This document shows, in pieces, positions 7,487 through 15,998 of a DNA stretch of 46,699 nucleotides. The stretch is from an uncultured Methanomicrobiales archaeon (lineage in GTDB: Archaea; Halobacteriota; Methanomicrobia; Methanomicrobiales; Methanospirillaceae). Under the pieces are notes generated by a model. The model saw only the letters and a list, made by a program, of their open reading frames with translations, was not told the origin of the DNA and searched no databases. The first letter of the stretch is position 1; every line of letters begins with the position of its first letter. The stretch is taken from assembly GCA_903828975.1 (NCBI GenBank), contig CAIKOD010000154.1, forward strand, positions 1-46,699, written 5' to 3'. Made by a program: the position numbers and the translations under genes.

Positions 7487-8825
7487 GTATGACAAACCTC
7501 TCTTCACTGCCTCTTGGTATATATGCACCTGCTGCGATTTTATGGCCTCCCCCTGAGCCCCCCAGTTCCGTGGATACCCTGCTCGCGACCTCCTGGAGAT
7601 CGATGCCCCGGGATACTACCCGCTCTGTCGTCCTCATGGACGCCTTTATGAGGGTCTGGTCTTCCGGGAGCTCGCACATGATGAGGATCGGTTTCTGCCA
7701 GTTCAGCTTTGAAAGGGCCATACCGGCCCCTATTCCTACTATGGTATCAGGGAACCTGTTACCGACATGGATATGCTGTAGGTGGGAGATCTCCACCACT
7801 CCTTTATCGAGGATATATTGCAGGAGTTCACGGATCACGGCACGGTGATTGGTGAGCATTTTCCTGGCTTCACGGTACGCAACCGACCGGTCACCACGGC
7901 ATATCGCCCCGCCGATGTCAGGCCGTGCCCATCTTCCGCATGCGTTAAGAACGGTAGCAAACTCCTGTGCATTCCGGAGCGGTTCCCCTGCGGTTTCGTC
8001 GGGAAATAAGTAGGTCTCACAGAACAACCGGTCAAAAGGTTCCCCGTTTGCCATCAGTTGCTCAACGAGGGCACTCATGATCTTCTTTCTGTCCTCAAAA
8101 GGAAGTCCTTCCCAGATCAGGTCTCTCCTGCCATCATTTCCCGGTATGTCAATTTTTTTCAGAAACCTCCGGGCCCCGTTGACATTGTTGCTGATCCCGG
8201 TGATAAAGGGGTCATCGTTGTAACTCAGGCAGACGTGGAGCGGGCGGGTTGAAGTGCCATAGCAGTTCAGGTCATGGGGCCTGACAACGATGCTCCCATG
8301 CGACACCCCGTCATCCACAATTTCTCTTGCAGGCCCGGTAAGGCCGCAATGTTCACGAGCCATCATATCCCCGACGTTTCCAATGACGGCAATTTTTGCA
8401 AGGTCCCGGTTATCGGGATCAAGCCGGCGTGCCACAAGGTATGTGAGCCCTGCTGCGCTCAGTTTTAACAACCCGTGGGGGATGCAGTTTACCTGGAAAT
8501 ACCCGGTTCCACAGGGCTGGCTTACATGGTGATCGATGATGAGGACCTTTTCGCTATCCATTCCCCGCTCTTCAAGAAGGTTCTGCTGCCCGGCGCCAAG
8601 GTCGGTAAAAATTTTAAATGTCCCATCCTCTGGGACCTGGTGCATGGTGAGGGGCTCAAGCTGGCGCACAAAGACCGATTTTGTGGTAATTCCCTGGCGG
8701 GTCAGGGCCTCGGAGAGGATTGCTTCGCAGGAGATACCATCTGCATCGATATGAGAGATGATGGTCACCTCCTGCTGGTTGTGGATGATGTCCGCAGCTT
8801 TCGTGACCTCCTGATCGATCCCCAT
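7431..8825 (-). CDS. RecJ-like DHH single-strand exonuclease
   Basis: A 464-residue DHH phosphoesterase of the archaeal RecJ/GAN type, degrading single-stranded DNA or RNA ends with Mn or Mg; in archaea relatives associate with GINS at the replication fork. Motif I 'SHIDADGISCEAIL' (about residue 24), motif II 'FTDLGAG' (about 75), motif III 'IIDHHVS' (about 97), a 'NVGDM' motif near 149 and the C-terminal DHHA1 signature 'GGSGGGHKIAAGAYI' (about 424-438) are all present. A TATA-like element (ctataatttaaa on the minus strand, near 8850) sits about 25 bp before the ATG, giving a very short leader. It heads the operon with PUA protein, NAC and TrmI. Confidence 0.88.
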   Translation of the reverse strand: MGIDQEVTKAADIIHNQQEVTIISHIDADGISCEAILSEALTRQGITTKSVFVRQLEPLTMHQVPEDGTFKIFTDLGAGQQNLLEERGMDSEKVLIIDHHVSQPCGTGYFQVNCIPHGLLKLSAAGLTYLVARRLDPDNRDLAKIAVIGNVGDMMAREHCGLTGPAREIVDDGVSHGSIVVRPHDLNCYGTSTRPLHVCLSYNDDPFITGISNNVNGARRFLKKIDIPGNDGRRDLIWEGLPFEDRKKIMSALVEQLMANGEPFDRLFCETYLFPDETAGEPLRNAQEFATVLNACGRWARPDIGGAICRGDRSVAYREARKMLTNHRAVIRELLQYILDKGVVEISHLQHIHVGNRFPDTIVGIGAGMALSKLNWQKPILIMCELPEDQTLIKASMRTTERVVSRGIDLQEVASRVSTELGGSGGGHKIAAGAYIPRGSEERFVIRVNELLGEQHSPESPGHC

Positions 8826-9007
8826 CTTACTTCATATTACGCGGTTTAAATTATAGAAACTCTCTGTTAAGGCCCGATTCTCTGTGTGTTAACGCATTTC
8901 TGTTAGTGCCTTATGCATAACCCTCGACCCTGGTCCGGCAGCCGATCATTTGATAGGTCACCGATGAAGAATCCTCTCCATATGACGTTATGCAGGGGGA
9001 GGAACCA

Positions 9008-10420
9008 ATGACCAGGCTGAGGAGAGGTCTTTACGAGTTTCTGGAAACGGGGATGATCACTCCGGCGGGCATGAAAGCGGTTGAAATCAACGCAATTTCA
9101 CTCGGATATTCCGCCGGCCAGATGATGGAGAGCGCAGGCAGGGCACTCGCTGATTTTGCGCGGAAACAAGCCCCTGAAAAAGTCGTGGTGCTTTGTGGAA
9201 AGGGAAATAATGGCGGTGACGGCATGGTGGCGGCCCGTTATCTGGCCCTTGATACTGATGTTGATACCTGGTACTATGACCAGCAACCCGTGAGCCCGGG
9301 CGTCGAGCGCCAGCGCCGCCTGCTCGGGTATTGTGATACCCCGGTATCCCGGTTCCGGTGCCGGAATGATCTCGACCCCCTCCCGGAATGTCTCCGTGAT
9401 TCAGACCTTGTAATAGATGCCCTTCTTGGCACAGGTGGTGACGGCCCCCCCCGCGAACCTCTCGACACCTGCATCGCTATGGCCAATGAGTCCGGCACTC
9501 CGATTATATCAGCAGATCTTCCTACTCCCGGGATCCAGGCCAGATGGATTGTTGCGTTCCACCGGCCAAAAACCAGTGGGTCAGAGGTTGCAGATATTGG
9601 TATTCCCGTTGAAGCCGAAGTATTCACGGGGCCCGGGGAGGTCACTCTTCTTCCCCGGAGGGGTCCTGCAGCACACAAAGGCGAGGGGGGACGCATACTT
9701 GTTATCGGGGGCGGGCCTTACCAGGGGGCCCCCTATCTTGCCGGTCTTGGCGCACTCAGGGCAGGGGCAGATATTGTAAAGATAGCGTCACCTGTCTTCG
9801 AACCGGTCCCTGACTTAATCTACGAACGTCTCAACGGAACCGTCATAAACGGGGACCATATTGCCCGGCTGATTGAACTGGCCTGCCATTCGGATGTCGT
9901 TGTATGCGGCAACGGGCTTGGAGATGCAAGCCACGATGTCGTGTGTGCCGTTGCACCGCACTGCAAAAAAGCGGTGTTTGATGCCGATGCCATCCGCCAG
10001 CCGCTGCCCATTGCCGGGGAGTCAATTTTTACGCCTCATGCGGCGGAATTCACCAGAATGACAGGAAAGGTGGCCCCGGCAGACCTGGCCGGGCGTGGCC
10101 GCATGGTGCAATCTGCAGCGGCAGGATCTACAATTCTCCTGAAAGGTGCAATTGACGTGATATCTGACGGCACCCGGGTAAAATTTAACAGGACCGGGAC
10201 ACCTGCAATGACCGTCGGTGGGACCGGCGATGTCCTTGCCGGGGTTACGGCGGCATTGTTCTGTCACCTGCAGGGATTTGACGCAGCGACAGTTGCCGCA
10301 TATGTAAATGGCATGGCGGGTAGTGCTGCCGAGAAGGCGATCGGCGGAGGTTTACTCGCAAGCGACCTTGTTAATTACATTCCACGCGAACTATTTGGCA
10401 AAGGTGTATCCAATGGTTGA
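9008..10420 (+). CDS. nnr: Bifunctional NAD(P)HX epimerase / dehydratase
   Basis: Repairs hydrated NADH/NADPH: the N-terminal half (about 15-210) is the YjeF_N epimerase ('VVLCGKGNNGGDGMVAARYL', 'VIDALLGTG'), and the C-terminal half (about 225-465) is the ADP-dependent dehydratase of the ribokinase-like carbohydrate kinase fold ('HKGEGGRILVIGGGPYQGAPYLAG', 'FTPHAAEFTRMTG', 'VGGTGDVLAG'). The ATG at 9008 is preferred over the one at 8990 since GGGGGAGG lies just before it. About 470 residues, normal for the fused protein. It is divergent from the RecJ operon and its last codons overlap moaC by 8 bp. Cytosolic. Confidence 0.93.
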   Translation: MTRLRRGLYEFLETGMITPAGMKAVEINAISLGYSAGQMMESAGRALADFARKQAPEKVVVLCGKGNNGGDGMVAARYLALDTDVDTWYYDQQPVSPGVERQRRLLGYCDTPVSRFRCRNDLDPLPECLRDSDLVIDALLGTGGDGPPREPLDTCIAMANESGTPIISADLPTPGIQARWIVAFHRPKTSGSEVADIGIPVEAEVFTGPGEVTLLPRRGPAAHKGEGGRILVIGGGPYQGAPYLAGLGALRAGADIVKIASPVFEPVPDLIYERLNGTVINGDHIARLIELACHSDVVVCGNGLGDASHDVVCAVAPHCKKAVFDADAIRQPLPIAGESIFTPHAAEFTRMTGKVAPADLAGRGRMVQSAAAGSTILLKGAIDVISDGTRVKFNRTGTPAMTVGGTGDVLAGVTAALFCHLQGFDAATVAAYVNGMAGSAAEKAIGGGLLASDLVNYIPRELFGKGVSNG

Positions 10421-10892
10421 CTTTTCCCATATCACGGATTCCCGTGCACAGATGGTTGATATCACTGAAAAAGGTGATGTAACCCGGGAAGCGACGGCAA
10501 AAGGGCGGATTTATCTCAGGAAAGAGACTCTCCTCGCGATACAGGAAGGGGCGGTAATTAAAGGCAATGTGCTTGCTACCGCACGAATTGCAGCAACCCT
10601 TGCGGTAAAAGATACCCCCCGGATCATCCCGATGTGCCACCAGATCCCCATAGGTGCGATAGAGGTAGAATTCAGCGAAGACGTGTCATGGATTGAAGCA
10701 ACAGTCCGGGTGAAGACCGTCGGGAAAACCGGTGTCGAAATGGAAGCCCTTACCGGCGTAAGCGTGGCACTTCTCACAATATGGGACATGGTGAAATCAG
10801 CCGAGAAGGATAGCGGAGGCCAATACCCTGTTACACGAATCGAAGGGATATGCGTAATGGAGAAGAAGAAAGGTGCCGGGAACAGGCAATAA
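10413..10892 (+). CDS. moaC: Cyclic pyranopterin monophosphate synthase MoaC
   Basis: Second step of molybdopterin synthesis: converts the MoaA product 3',8-cyclo-GTP to cyclic pyranopterin monophosphate, needed for the Mo/W cofactor of formylmethanofuran and formate dehydrogenases. The 159-residue protein starts at 'MVDFSHITDSRAQMVDI' and holds the signature 'IPMCHQIPI' (the catalytic-site Cys-His) and 'TGVEMEALTGVSVALLTIWDMVKS' with the family's Glu-Met-Glu-Ala-Leu-Thr-Gly and catalytic Asp/Lys. Longer in-frame upstream sequence belongs to the overlapping nnr gene. AGGTG lies upstream of the ATG. Coupled with nnr by overlap. Confidence 0.96.
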   Translation: MVDFSHITDSRAQMVDITEKGDVTREATAKGRIYLRKETLLAIQEGAVIKGNVLATARIAATLAVKDTPRIIPMCHQIPIGAIEVEFSEDVSWIEATVRVKTVGKTGVEMEALTGVSVALLTIWDMVKSAEKDSGGQYPVTRIEGICVMEKKKGAGNRQ

Positions 10893-10954
10893 TAATTCTG
10901 TCCACCGGTACCCGGTACGGTACAGTCGCGTCCTGCCTGTCACGCTGTAGTTCA

Positions 10955-11030
10955 TTTTATATCCCGTCCCGTTGAATTGTTTAGGAATACGGGATGCGTC
11001 CCGTGTAGGAATGTAGCTCTGAAAAGAGCT
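10955..11030 (+). promoter_or_regulatory. Promoter and structured leader of the rpl15e superoperon
   Basis: TATA box TTTTATAT at 10955-10962 predicts transcription starting near 10985. The leader begins with hairpin ACGGGA-TGCG-TCCCGT (10989-11004), then hairpin AGCTCT-GAAA-AGAGCT (11015-11030) closed by a GNRA tetraloop. Both stems are perfect 6-bp. The second ends 17 bases before the rpl15e ATG and the GGTG ribosome-binding site falls between. Position and structure suggest autogenous control by a ribosomal protein; this is inference. Confidence 0.6.
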
Positions 11031-11047
11031 GAACCTTGGTGAATATC

Positions 11048-11638
11048 ATGTCAAAATCGATGTATGCGTACGTCCGTGACGCATGGAAGAAACCCGATGA
11101 TTCTCCGGTCAGTGCCCTCCAGTGGGAGCGCATGCAGGTCTGGAGACGGGAAGGAAGCGTAGTACGTTGTGACCACCCGACCCGTATTGACCGGGCCCGG
11201 AGCCTCGGTTACAAAGCGAAACAGGGCATTATTGTTGTCCGTGTAACGGTGCGACGCGGAGGCCGCAGACGGTCCCGGTATGTGCGTGCACGAAGGACTG
11301 CAAGAATGGGTGTCAACCGCCTCACCGCGGGAAAGAGTATCCAGAGGATCGCCGAAGAGCGTGCCTCAAGACGGCACCCCAATATGGAAGTCCTCAACTC
11401 GTACTGGGTAGGCCAGGACGGACGACAGAAATGGTATGAGGTAATCCTTGTCGATGGTCACCACCCTTGCGTGAAGAGTGATCGCAACCTCTCGTGGATT
11501 GGCGACGCCGTCCACCGGGGCCGTGCAGAACGTGGTAAGACGAGTGCGGGAAGGAAAGGCCGTGGTATGATGACCCGCGGAAGGGGTACAGAAAAGACCC
11601 GCCCAAGCATCCGGTCCCATGCGAACCAGGGAAAATAA
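11048..11638 (+). CDS. rpl15e: Ribosomal protein L15e
   Basis: Large-subunit ribosomal protein shared by archaea and eukaryotes. The sequence '[19 protein letters not shown]' is the typical start, followed by '[37 protein letters not shown]' and the basic RNA-binding stretch '[23 protein letters not shown]'; the end '[20 protein letters not shown]' is the usual flexible tail in 23S rRNA. 196 residues, normal. ATG chosen over an upstream in-frame TTG because GGTG lies seven bases before it and the protein family starts here. First gene of the long superoperon; its leader carries two hairpins. Confidence 0.97.
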   Translation: MSKSMYAYVRDAWKKPDDSPVSALQWERMQVWRREGSVVRCDHPTRIDRARSLGYKAKQGIIVVRVTVRRGGRRRSRYVRARRTARMGVNRLTAGKSIQRIAEERASRRHPNMEVLNSYWVGQDGRQKWYEVILVDGHHPCVKSDRNLSWIGDAVHRGRAERGKTSAGRKGRGMMTRGRGTEKTRPSIRSHANQGK

Positions 11639-11669
11639 TTCCTTCATTTTTTCAGATACGGGCTGCCGG

Positions 11670-12311
11670 ATGATAGCCACAGATGCGACCGTATTTCCAT
11701 CCCCCCTGGGTAATACTTCGGTTCGCCGGATGGTCCTCGAGATCCGGGAGCTTGGTTTTGATAGTATCGTAGCTATCGGCCAGACAGGATGGGAAATAGA
11801 TGGCTTTACCGTGATTGGCGGCACGCTGGTACGCGAGCCGCAGGTGAAAGCAGTAATTAATGCAGCACGGGCGAATTCTTCTGGTACGGGGTTACTCGTT
11901 GTGAATGCTGGTAATAATGGATTTAACCGGGCGATAATCCAGATCAAAGGGGTCCATGTAATCCGGCACCTTCACAAGACGGAAAAAAACTCGTTTGACC
12001 ATATTATTGCAAGGATGTCAGCAGAGAACCATGTTGCCATCGATATAGACCTCCGCCCGCTTGTAATATCACGCGGGATCTGGCGACAGAAAACAATCCA
12101 GCGGTATAAGGATATTATCGGTCTCTGTGAACGGTTCGAGTTTCCGCTCACCCTCTCGAGCAACGCCCGATCGGTTGTTGAGTTAAAATCCGTGAGGGAG
12201 ATGGTGAACCTTGCCTCCCTGGTGGGTATCGCAGAACCTGATGCAAGGGAAGCCCTTGCGGCGATCAGGGGTCTGATTACCCCCTGTGGCCCTGTGCAGG
12301 TGGTCGGATGA
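11670..12311 (+). CDS. rnp3: RNase P protein component 3 (Rpp30)
   Basis: Protein subunit of archaeal RNase P, which removes 5' leaders from pre-tRNA; Rpp30 has a TIM-barrel-like fold and pairs with Pop5 to activate the RNA's catalytic domain. Family features: 'MIATDATVFPSP' start, 'RRMVLEIRELGFDSIVAIG', 'AIDIDLRPLVIS', 'RGIWRQKTIQRYKDIIGLCERFEFPLTLSSNARSV' and 'LRGLITP'-like 'IRGLITP' near the end. 213 residues. The ATG at 11670 fits family length; the longer frame overlaps rpl15e. Its stop overlaps the Pop5 start by 4 bp, matching the known partner pair. Confidence 0.93.
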   Translation: MIATDATVFPSPLGNTSVRRMVLEIRELGFDSIVAIGQTGWEIDGFTVIGGTLVREPQVKAVINAARANSSGTGLLVVNAGNNGFNRAIIQIKGVHVIRHLHKTEKNSFDHIIARMSAENHVAIDIDLRPLVISRGIWRQKTIQRYKDIIGLCERFEFPLTLSSNARSVVELKSVREMVNLASLVGIAEPDAREALAAIRGLITPCGPVQVVG

Positions 12312-12796
12312 AACCCCGCCCCCCGACAATGCGGGATAAAAGACGGTATGTCCTTGCGAGGATAACCCCGTTATGGGTATGTCCTGAAACAAAATCCCTC
12401 TACCTCGTTGTGCAGGAAGCGATCACGTCCCTCTGGGGGGATGCCATGGCAGCCGGCATCCAGATGGCAATTGTGTATGGAGATAACGAATTCTGTATTA
12501 TCCGGTGCAGGAGAGGGTGCGAGGGGTGGCTTGAGACTGCACTCTCTACGGTATCATGCGTGAATGATCAGTGTATTTCCCTCCGGAGTTATGCCGTTTC
12601 CGGCACAATTCATGCTCTGAAACGGAGGATTGAAAAGTGCAGAAAGGGTCCTGTCCCTGATGCCAGAGAGCTAATAATTGGTGAGAGAATATTCGAGGCA
12701 TATTATTTCCCGGGTCAAAAAGTTGATGTATTAGAAAAGGGATTTAAAAGCCGGGAGCTATTGTTCCTCACAGAAACAGATATTGAGGAGATGTAA
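12308..12796 (+). CDS. rnp2: RNase P protein component 2 (Pop5)
   Basis: RNase P subunit of 162 residues with a ferredoxin-like RRM fold, forming the Pop5-Rpp30 heterodimer. Typical elements: 'RDKRRYVLARITP' (start of the fold), 'LYLVVQEAITSLWGDAMAAGIQMAIV', 'FCIIRCRRGCEGWLETALSTVSCVNDQCISLRSYAVSGTIHALKRR'. The ATG overlaps the Rpp30 stop (ATGA) and its own stop overlaps the proteasome gene by one base. The C-terminal 30 residues are variable in the family. Confidence 0.93.
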   Translation: MKPRPPTMRDKRRYVLARITPLWVCPETKSLYLVVQEAITSLWGDAMAAGIQMAIVYGDNEFCIIRCRRGCEGWLETALSTVSCVNDQCISLRSYAVSGTIHALKRRIEKCRKGPVPDARELIIGERIFEAYYFPGQKVDVLEKGFKSRELLFLTETDIEEM

Positions 12797-13518
12797 TGCA
12801 ACCACAGTATCAGATGGGTTACGACCGCGCAATCACTGTATTCAGCCCGGATGGAAGGTTATACCAGGTTGAATATGCCCGTGAAGCGGTCAAACGCGGT
12901 ACTACCGCGGTAGGGATCAAGTGTGTGGAAGGCGTGGTCCTGATTGTTGATAAACGGGTCAGCTCCAGACTGCTTGAAGCATCATCGATAGAGAAGATTT
13001 TCAAGATAGATGAGCATATCGGCGTTGCATCGTCAGGTCTTGTCGGGGATGCCCGGTCACTTGTCGACCGTGCACGAATTGAGTCCCAGATCAACCGGGT
13101 CACCTACGACGAGAAGATCGATGTTGAAGCGCTATCCAAGAAACTCTGTGACCATATGCAGACGTACACACAGTTTGGTGGTGCAAGGCCGTACGGTACG
13201 GCGCTTTTAATCGCCGGTATCAGTGACGGTGAATGCAGGCTCTTCGAGACAGACCCGAGCGGGACTCTCCTTGAATACAAAGCGACGGGTATCGGTATAG
13301 GTCGTCCGGCTGCAATGAAACTCTTCGAGGAGGAATACAATTATGACGCGACCGTTTCTCATGCGATTATACTCGGGCTTAAAGCGCTCCGGGATGCAAC
13401 CGAAGGGAAATTCGATGTTAATACCGTCGAAATTGGGGTTATTGAAATGAAAAACCCGGTGTTCCGTAAGATGAGCAAGGATGAAGTAGCTTCATTCGTT
13501 GAGATATTTGAAAAATAG
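12796..13518 (+). CDS. psmA: Proteasome alpha subunit
   Basis: Outer-ring subunit of the 20S proteasome, gating substrate entry and docking the PAN ATPase. 240 residues with the alpha signature 'GYDRAITVFSPDGRLYQVEYAREAVKRG' at the N-terminus, the gate residues 'MQPQYQMGYDRA', and 'GTALLIAG', 'GIGRPAAMKLFEEEY'. GAGGAG lies a few bases before the ATG, inside the end of Pop5. The C-terminus 'SFVEIFEK' is normal. No beta subunit is in the window. Confidence 0.98.
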   Translation: MQPQYQMGYDRAITVFSPDGRLYQVEYAREAVKRGTTAVGIKCVEGVVLIVDKRVSSRLLEASSIEKIFKIDEHIGVASSGLVGDARSLVDRARIESQINRVTYDEKIDVEALSKKLCDHMQTYTQFGGARPYGTALLIAGISDGECRLFETDPSGTLLEYKATGIGIGRPAAMKLFEEEYNYDATVSHAIILGLKALRDATEGKFDVNTVEIGVIEMKNPVFRKMSKDEVASFVEIFEK

Positions 13519-13530
13519 GAGGCCCATTAC

Positions 13531-14235
13531 ATGATACCACTAGACAAGGCAGTGGTAGCGCGACTTGAGAGCCATGGCGAAAAGTTTGAGATCCTGGTAG
13601 ACCCTGACGAGGCTGTAATATTTCGGCAGGGTGGAGAGATAGACCTTGAAGATGTGGTTGCAGCTCTCAACGTGTTTGAAAATGCAGCACACGGGAAGCG
13701 GGCATCGGATGAATCACTGATGAAGGTCTTTTCTACCACCGAGTTCCCTGTTGTAGCAAGAAGAATTATCGAAAAGGGAGAAATCCACCTCACTGCCGAT
13801 CAGCGCAGGCATATGATTGCCGAAAAAAGAAAGCAGGTAATTACATTCATCAGCCGCAACGCGATTAACCCGCAGACCGGCCACCCTCACCCGCCACACA
13901 GGATAGAAATGGCGATGGAAGAGGCCAGGGTCAATATTGACCCGTTTAAAAATTTTGATGAAAGTGTCAAGGAAACGGTCAAAGCACTCCGTCCACTCCT
14001 GCCGATCCGGTTCGAAGAATTACGTATTGCTATCAGGATCCCGGCGGATTATGCACACCGGGCGTACGGCGAGCTCCACAGCGGAACGGTTATAGAAAAG
14101 GAAGAATGGCAGAAAGACGGCTCCTGGATTGGGGTCATCAGAATTCCTGCGGGTATCCAGGGAGAGTTTTATGGTACGGTAAACCGTCTCACCAAAGGCG
14201 AAGCAGAAGTGAAAGTGCTTGATCAAGTATATTAG
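13531..14235 (+). CDS. Ribosome assembly factor SBDS (Sdo1)
   Basis: Archaeal member of the Shwachman-Bodian-Diamond family that, with the EF-2-like GTPase in eukaryotes, frees the large subunit from its anti-association factor. Three domains: FYSH domain (about 1-88, '[18 protein letters not shown]...[21 protein letters not shown]', '[20 protein letters not shown]'), a helical middle ('[36 protein letters not shown]') and a C-terminal ferredoxin-like domain. 234 residues. GGAGG eight bases before the ATG. In many archaea exosome genes rrp4, rrp41 and rrp42 follow here; in this window they do not. Confidence 0.97.
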   Translation: MIPLDKAVVARLESHGEKFEILVDPDEAVIFRQGGEIDLEDVVAALNVFENAAHGKRASDESLMKVFSTTEFPVVARRIIEKGEIHLTADQRRHMIAEKRKQVITFISRNAINPQTGHPHPPHRIEMAMEEARVNIDPFKNFDESVKETVKALRPLLPIRFEELRIAIRIPADYAHRAYGELHSGTVIEKEEWQKDGSWIGVIRIPAGIQGEFYGTVNRLTKGEAEVKVLDQVY

Positions 14236-14281
14236 TCGAGATGACAAATAATATAAGACTGAAATATTTGGGGAATATCAT

Positions 14282-14572
14282 ATGAGCAAGGCAAACCAGA
14301 AAGCGAAAGGAAGAGTCACTGGCAGTGCAGGCCGGTTCGGGTGCAGATACGGAAGATTTGTTCGTAAAAGAGTCGCAGAGATGGAAAAGATCTCACGGGC
14401 ATATCACCGCTGCCCGAGGTGCGATGTAATGGGTGTACACCGCAAAGGTACCGGTATCTGGGAATGCCGCAAATGTGACTTCAAATTTGCAGGTGGCGCA
14501 TACCAGCCGCAGACCCCCATCCTTCGGGTAGCCCTCAGGACGATCGAGCGCTCACTGCAGAAGGAGGCGTGA
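14282..14572 (+). CDS. rpl37ae: Ribosomal protein L37Ae
   Basis: Zinc-ribbon protein of the large subunit, 96 residues. Start 'MSKANQKAKGRVTGSAGRFGCRYGRFVRKRVAEME' and four zinc-binding cysteines in 'CPRCDVMGVHRKGTGIWECRKC' spacing (about 43-65) identify it. A 46-bp AT-rich gap with an ATAATATAAG element precedes it, so it may also have its own promoter. GGGG before the ATG. Followed after six bases by the short rpoP. Confidence 0.96.
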   Translation: MSKANQKAKGRVTGSAGRFGCRYGRFVRKRVAEMEKISRAYHRCPRCDVMGVHRKGTGIWECRKCDFKFAGGAYQPQTPILRVALRTIERSLQKEA

Positions 14573-14578
14573 GGTCTT

Positions 14579-14713
14579 TTGACAGGCTCATATAAGTGTG
14601 CACGGTGCAAGCAGAAGGTGGAGATTGACGTAAATGTCCGCTGCCCCTACTGTGGTCACCGCATCCTCTTTAAGGAGAGAGGCGCGGCGATCAAAGTGCT
14701 GACGGCCAGATGA
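14579..14713 (+). CDS. rpoP: RNA polymerase subunit P (Rpb12-like), TTG start
   Basis: Only 44 residues, easily overlooked. Translation from the TTG: begins [15 protein letters not shown], then [16 protein letters not shown] and a basic end KVLTAR. The Cys-x2-Cys ... Cys-x2-Cys zinc knuckle (residues 7, 10, 22, 25) and the ending are diagnostic of archaeal RpoP, which stabilises the D/L/N/P assembly of RNA polymerase. The frame upstream is closed by a TGA six bases before, and no ATG or GTG exists, so TTG is the only candidate start. GAGGT lies close by. The stop overlaps the next gene's ATG (ATGA). Gene order L37Ae-RpoP-Brix is conserved in archaea. Confidence 0.93.
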   Translation: MTGSYKCARCKQKVEIDVNVRCPYCGHRILFKERGAAIKVLTAR

Positions 14714-15144
14714 CAGTTGTCACGACCTCGCGAAAAGCAGCACCCGGAGTCCGGTCTTTTGCAAAAGACCTTGCATTTGCACTTGGGTATTCGTTTTTGA
14801 CCCGGGGCAAAATGGGCCTCCATGAACTGAATTCAATTGATACCTCATTTTTGATTATCTCTACTGAACCTGCAGGAACAAGGATGCAGATCTTTTTATG
14901 CGGGGAACCTGTTGCAGATTACCTCGTAAAAAATCTCACGATCGAAGATCGGACCGGTACGATGAGTAAAGAGGTTTCTGTCACTGACCAATCGGTTTAT
15001 GATGTGATGAAACCATATATACGAGTGGCATTGAGCCGGGAAAAGGGCGGTACCATGATATTTGATGGGACCCGCCGCCGCCGATACCTCCTAGGGCTGA
15101 CCCCCTATGGCGAATCATGCGGGACTTCGGATACCGCGTTATAA
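14710..15144 (+). CDS. Brix domain (IMP4-like) ribosome biogenesis protein
   Basis: Small archaeal Brix-domain protein of 144 residues, related to eukaryotic IMP4/Rpf2 which bind pre-rRNA. Typical: '[38 protein letters not shown]' resembles the sigma70-like RNA-binding motif at the Brix N-terminus, followed by the repeating half '[17 protein letters not shown]'. Located at its conserved position between rpoP and pcc1. ATG overlaps the rpoP stop by 4 bp. Shorter than eukaryotic homologues, as usual for archaea. Confidence 0.85.
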   Translation: MTVVTTSRKAAPGVRSFAKDLAFALGYSFLTRGKMGLHELNSIDTSFLIISTEPAGTRMQIFLCGEPVADYLVKNLTIEDRTGTMSKEVSVTDQSVYDVMKPYIRVALSREKGGTMIFDGTRRRRYLLGLTPYGESCGTSDTAL

Positions 15145-15169
15145 TCGTGATATAAGCCGGGATAACCTT

Positions 15170-15430
15170 ATGCAGCATAATGCGGTGTTCCGCTTCACCG
15201 GACCTGATATCGGGCATATATATCAGGCGATTGCACCCGAAACGACCGGCGAAGTCAATGCGAGGTCGCAGGCAGAGTGCTGGGTAGAAGCCCCGGACAC
15301 CCTGGTCCTCGTTGTAAGTGCATCGGATATCGGCGCACTCAGGGCATCGCTCAACATGTGGCTCCGGCTCGTGAATGTTGCAAAGGAAATGCAGGAAATT
15401 ATACCTAACCGTGGTGGTTGCAAACTATGA
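15170..15430 (+). CDS. KEOPS complex subunit Pcc1
   Basis: 86-residue dimerising subunit of KEOPS, the complex making threonylcarbamoyl-adenosine at tRNA position 37. The fold is seen as 'VFRFTGPDIGHIYQAIAPE', 'RSQAECWVEAPDTLVLVVSASDIGALRASLNMWLRLVNVAKEM', matching the Pcc1 pattern of strand-helix-strand-strand-helix with the conserved 'ASDIxALRASLNxWLRL'. I start at the ATG giving MQHNAVF; the longer frame runs back into the Brix gene. Its stop overlaps the prefoldin ATG (ATGA). Confidence 0.9.
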   Translation: MQHNAVFRFTGPDIGHIYQAIAPETTGEVNARSQAECWVEAPDTLVLVVSASDIGALRASLNMWLRLVNVAKEMQEIIPNRGGCKL

Positions 15431-15789
15431 ACCAGATCTCACCAAAAGTCCAGAACCAGCTTGCGATGCTGCAACAGATCCAGCAGCAGATGCAGAATGT
15501 CATGGCACAGAAAACCCAGTATGAAATGGCGCTCCGGGAAGCGAAACGAGCCGTTGAAGAGCTTGCAGACGTCCCTGAGGACGGGAATGTATACATGAGC
15601 GTCGGGACCGTGATGATGCAGAAGAAAAAGGAATATGTTATCCAGAACCTGACGGAAAAACAGGAAACCCTTGACCTTCGTATCAAATCACTTGAAAAAC
15701 AGGAAAAAATGCTCCAGGGAAAATTTGAGCAGCTCCAGGCCCAGATTAAACAGGCTATCGAAGGTCCCGGTACCCCGTCTGCAGCATAA
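15427..15789 (+). CDS. pfdB: Prefoldin beta subunit
   Basis: Beta subunit (120 residues) of the hexameric prefoldin chaperone that hands unfolded proteins to the thermosome. Two long coiled-coil helices frame a beta hairpin: 'ISPKVQNQLAMLQQIQQQMQ...' and 'TEKQETLDLRIKSLEKQEKMLQGKFEQLQAQIKQAI', with 'VPEDGNVYMSVGTVMM' between. ATG preferred to an upstream in-frame TTG because it forms a 4-bp overlap with pcc1 and follows GGTGG. Last gene of the superoperon; an oligo-T terminator follows. Confidence 0.96.
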   Translation: MNQISPKVQNQLAMLQQIQQQMQNVMAQKTQYEMALREAKRAVEELADVPEDGNVYMSVGTVMMQKKKEYVIQNLTEKQETLDLRIKSLEKQEKMLQGKFEQLQAQIKQAIEGPGTPSAA

Positions 15790-15799
15790 TCTCAGGCAT

Positions 15800-15815
15800 T
15801 AACATTTTTTTAAGA
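15800..15815 (+). terminator. Oligo-T terminator of the superoperon
   Basis: Seven T at 15805-15811 just after the prefoldin stop codon, in a region without genes up to 15998; archaeal U-tract termination. The remaining intergenic bases show nothing else. Confidence 0.5.
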
Positions 15816-15998
15816 ATTGCAGGATTGCATCAAGTTTCAGAGATCTTTTTCTCATCTCCCCGTCATATATCCCCCGGATGGCCAGTTGCCGAAAGTCTGG
15901 TGCCCATGTCACAGCGGTATGAAATCACTTGATTTCAAGTAATAAAATGTCCCATTAACCGGTGAAAAACGGGGGATGAACCCATTTTTCCGGACGTA

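Noticed and set aside
11366-11947. 193-codon minus-strand frame
   Set aside because: Antisense to rpl15e and rnp3, both unmistakable.
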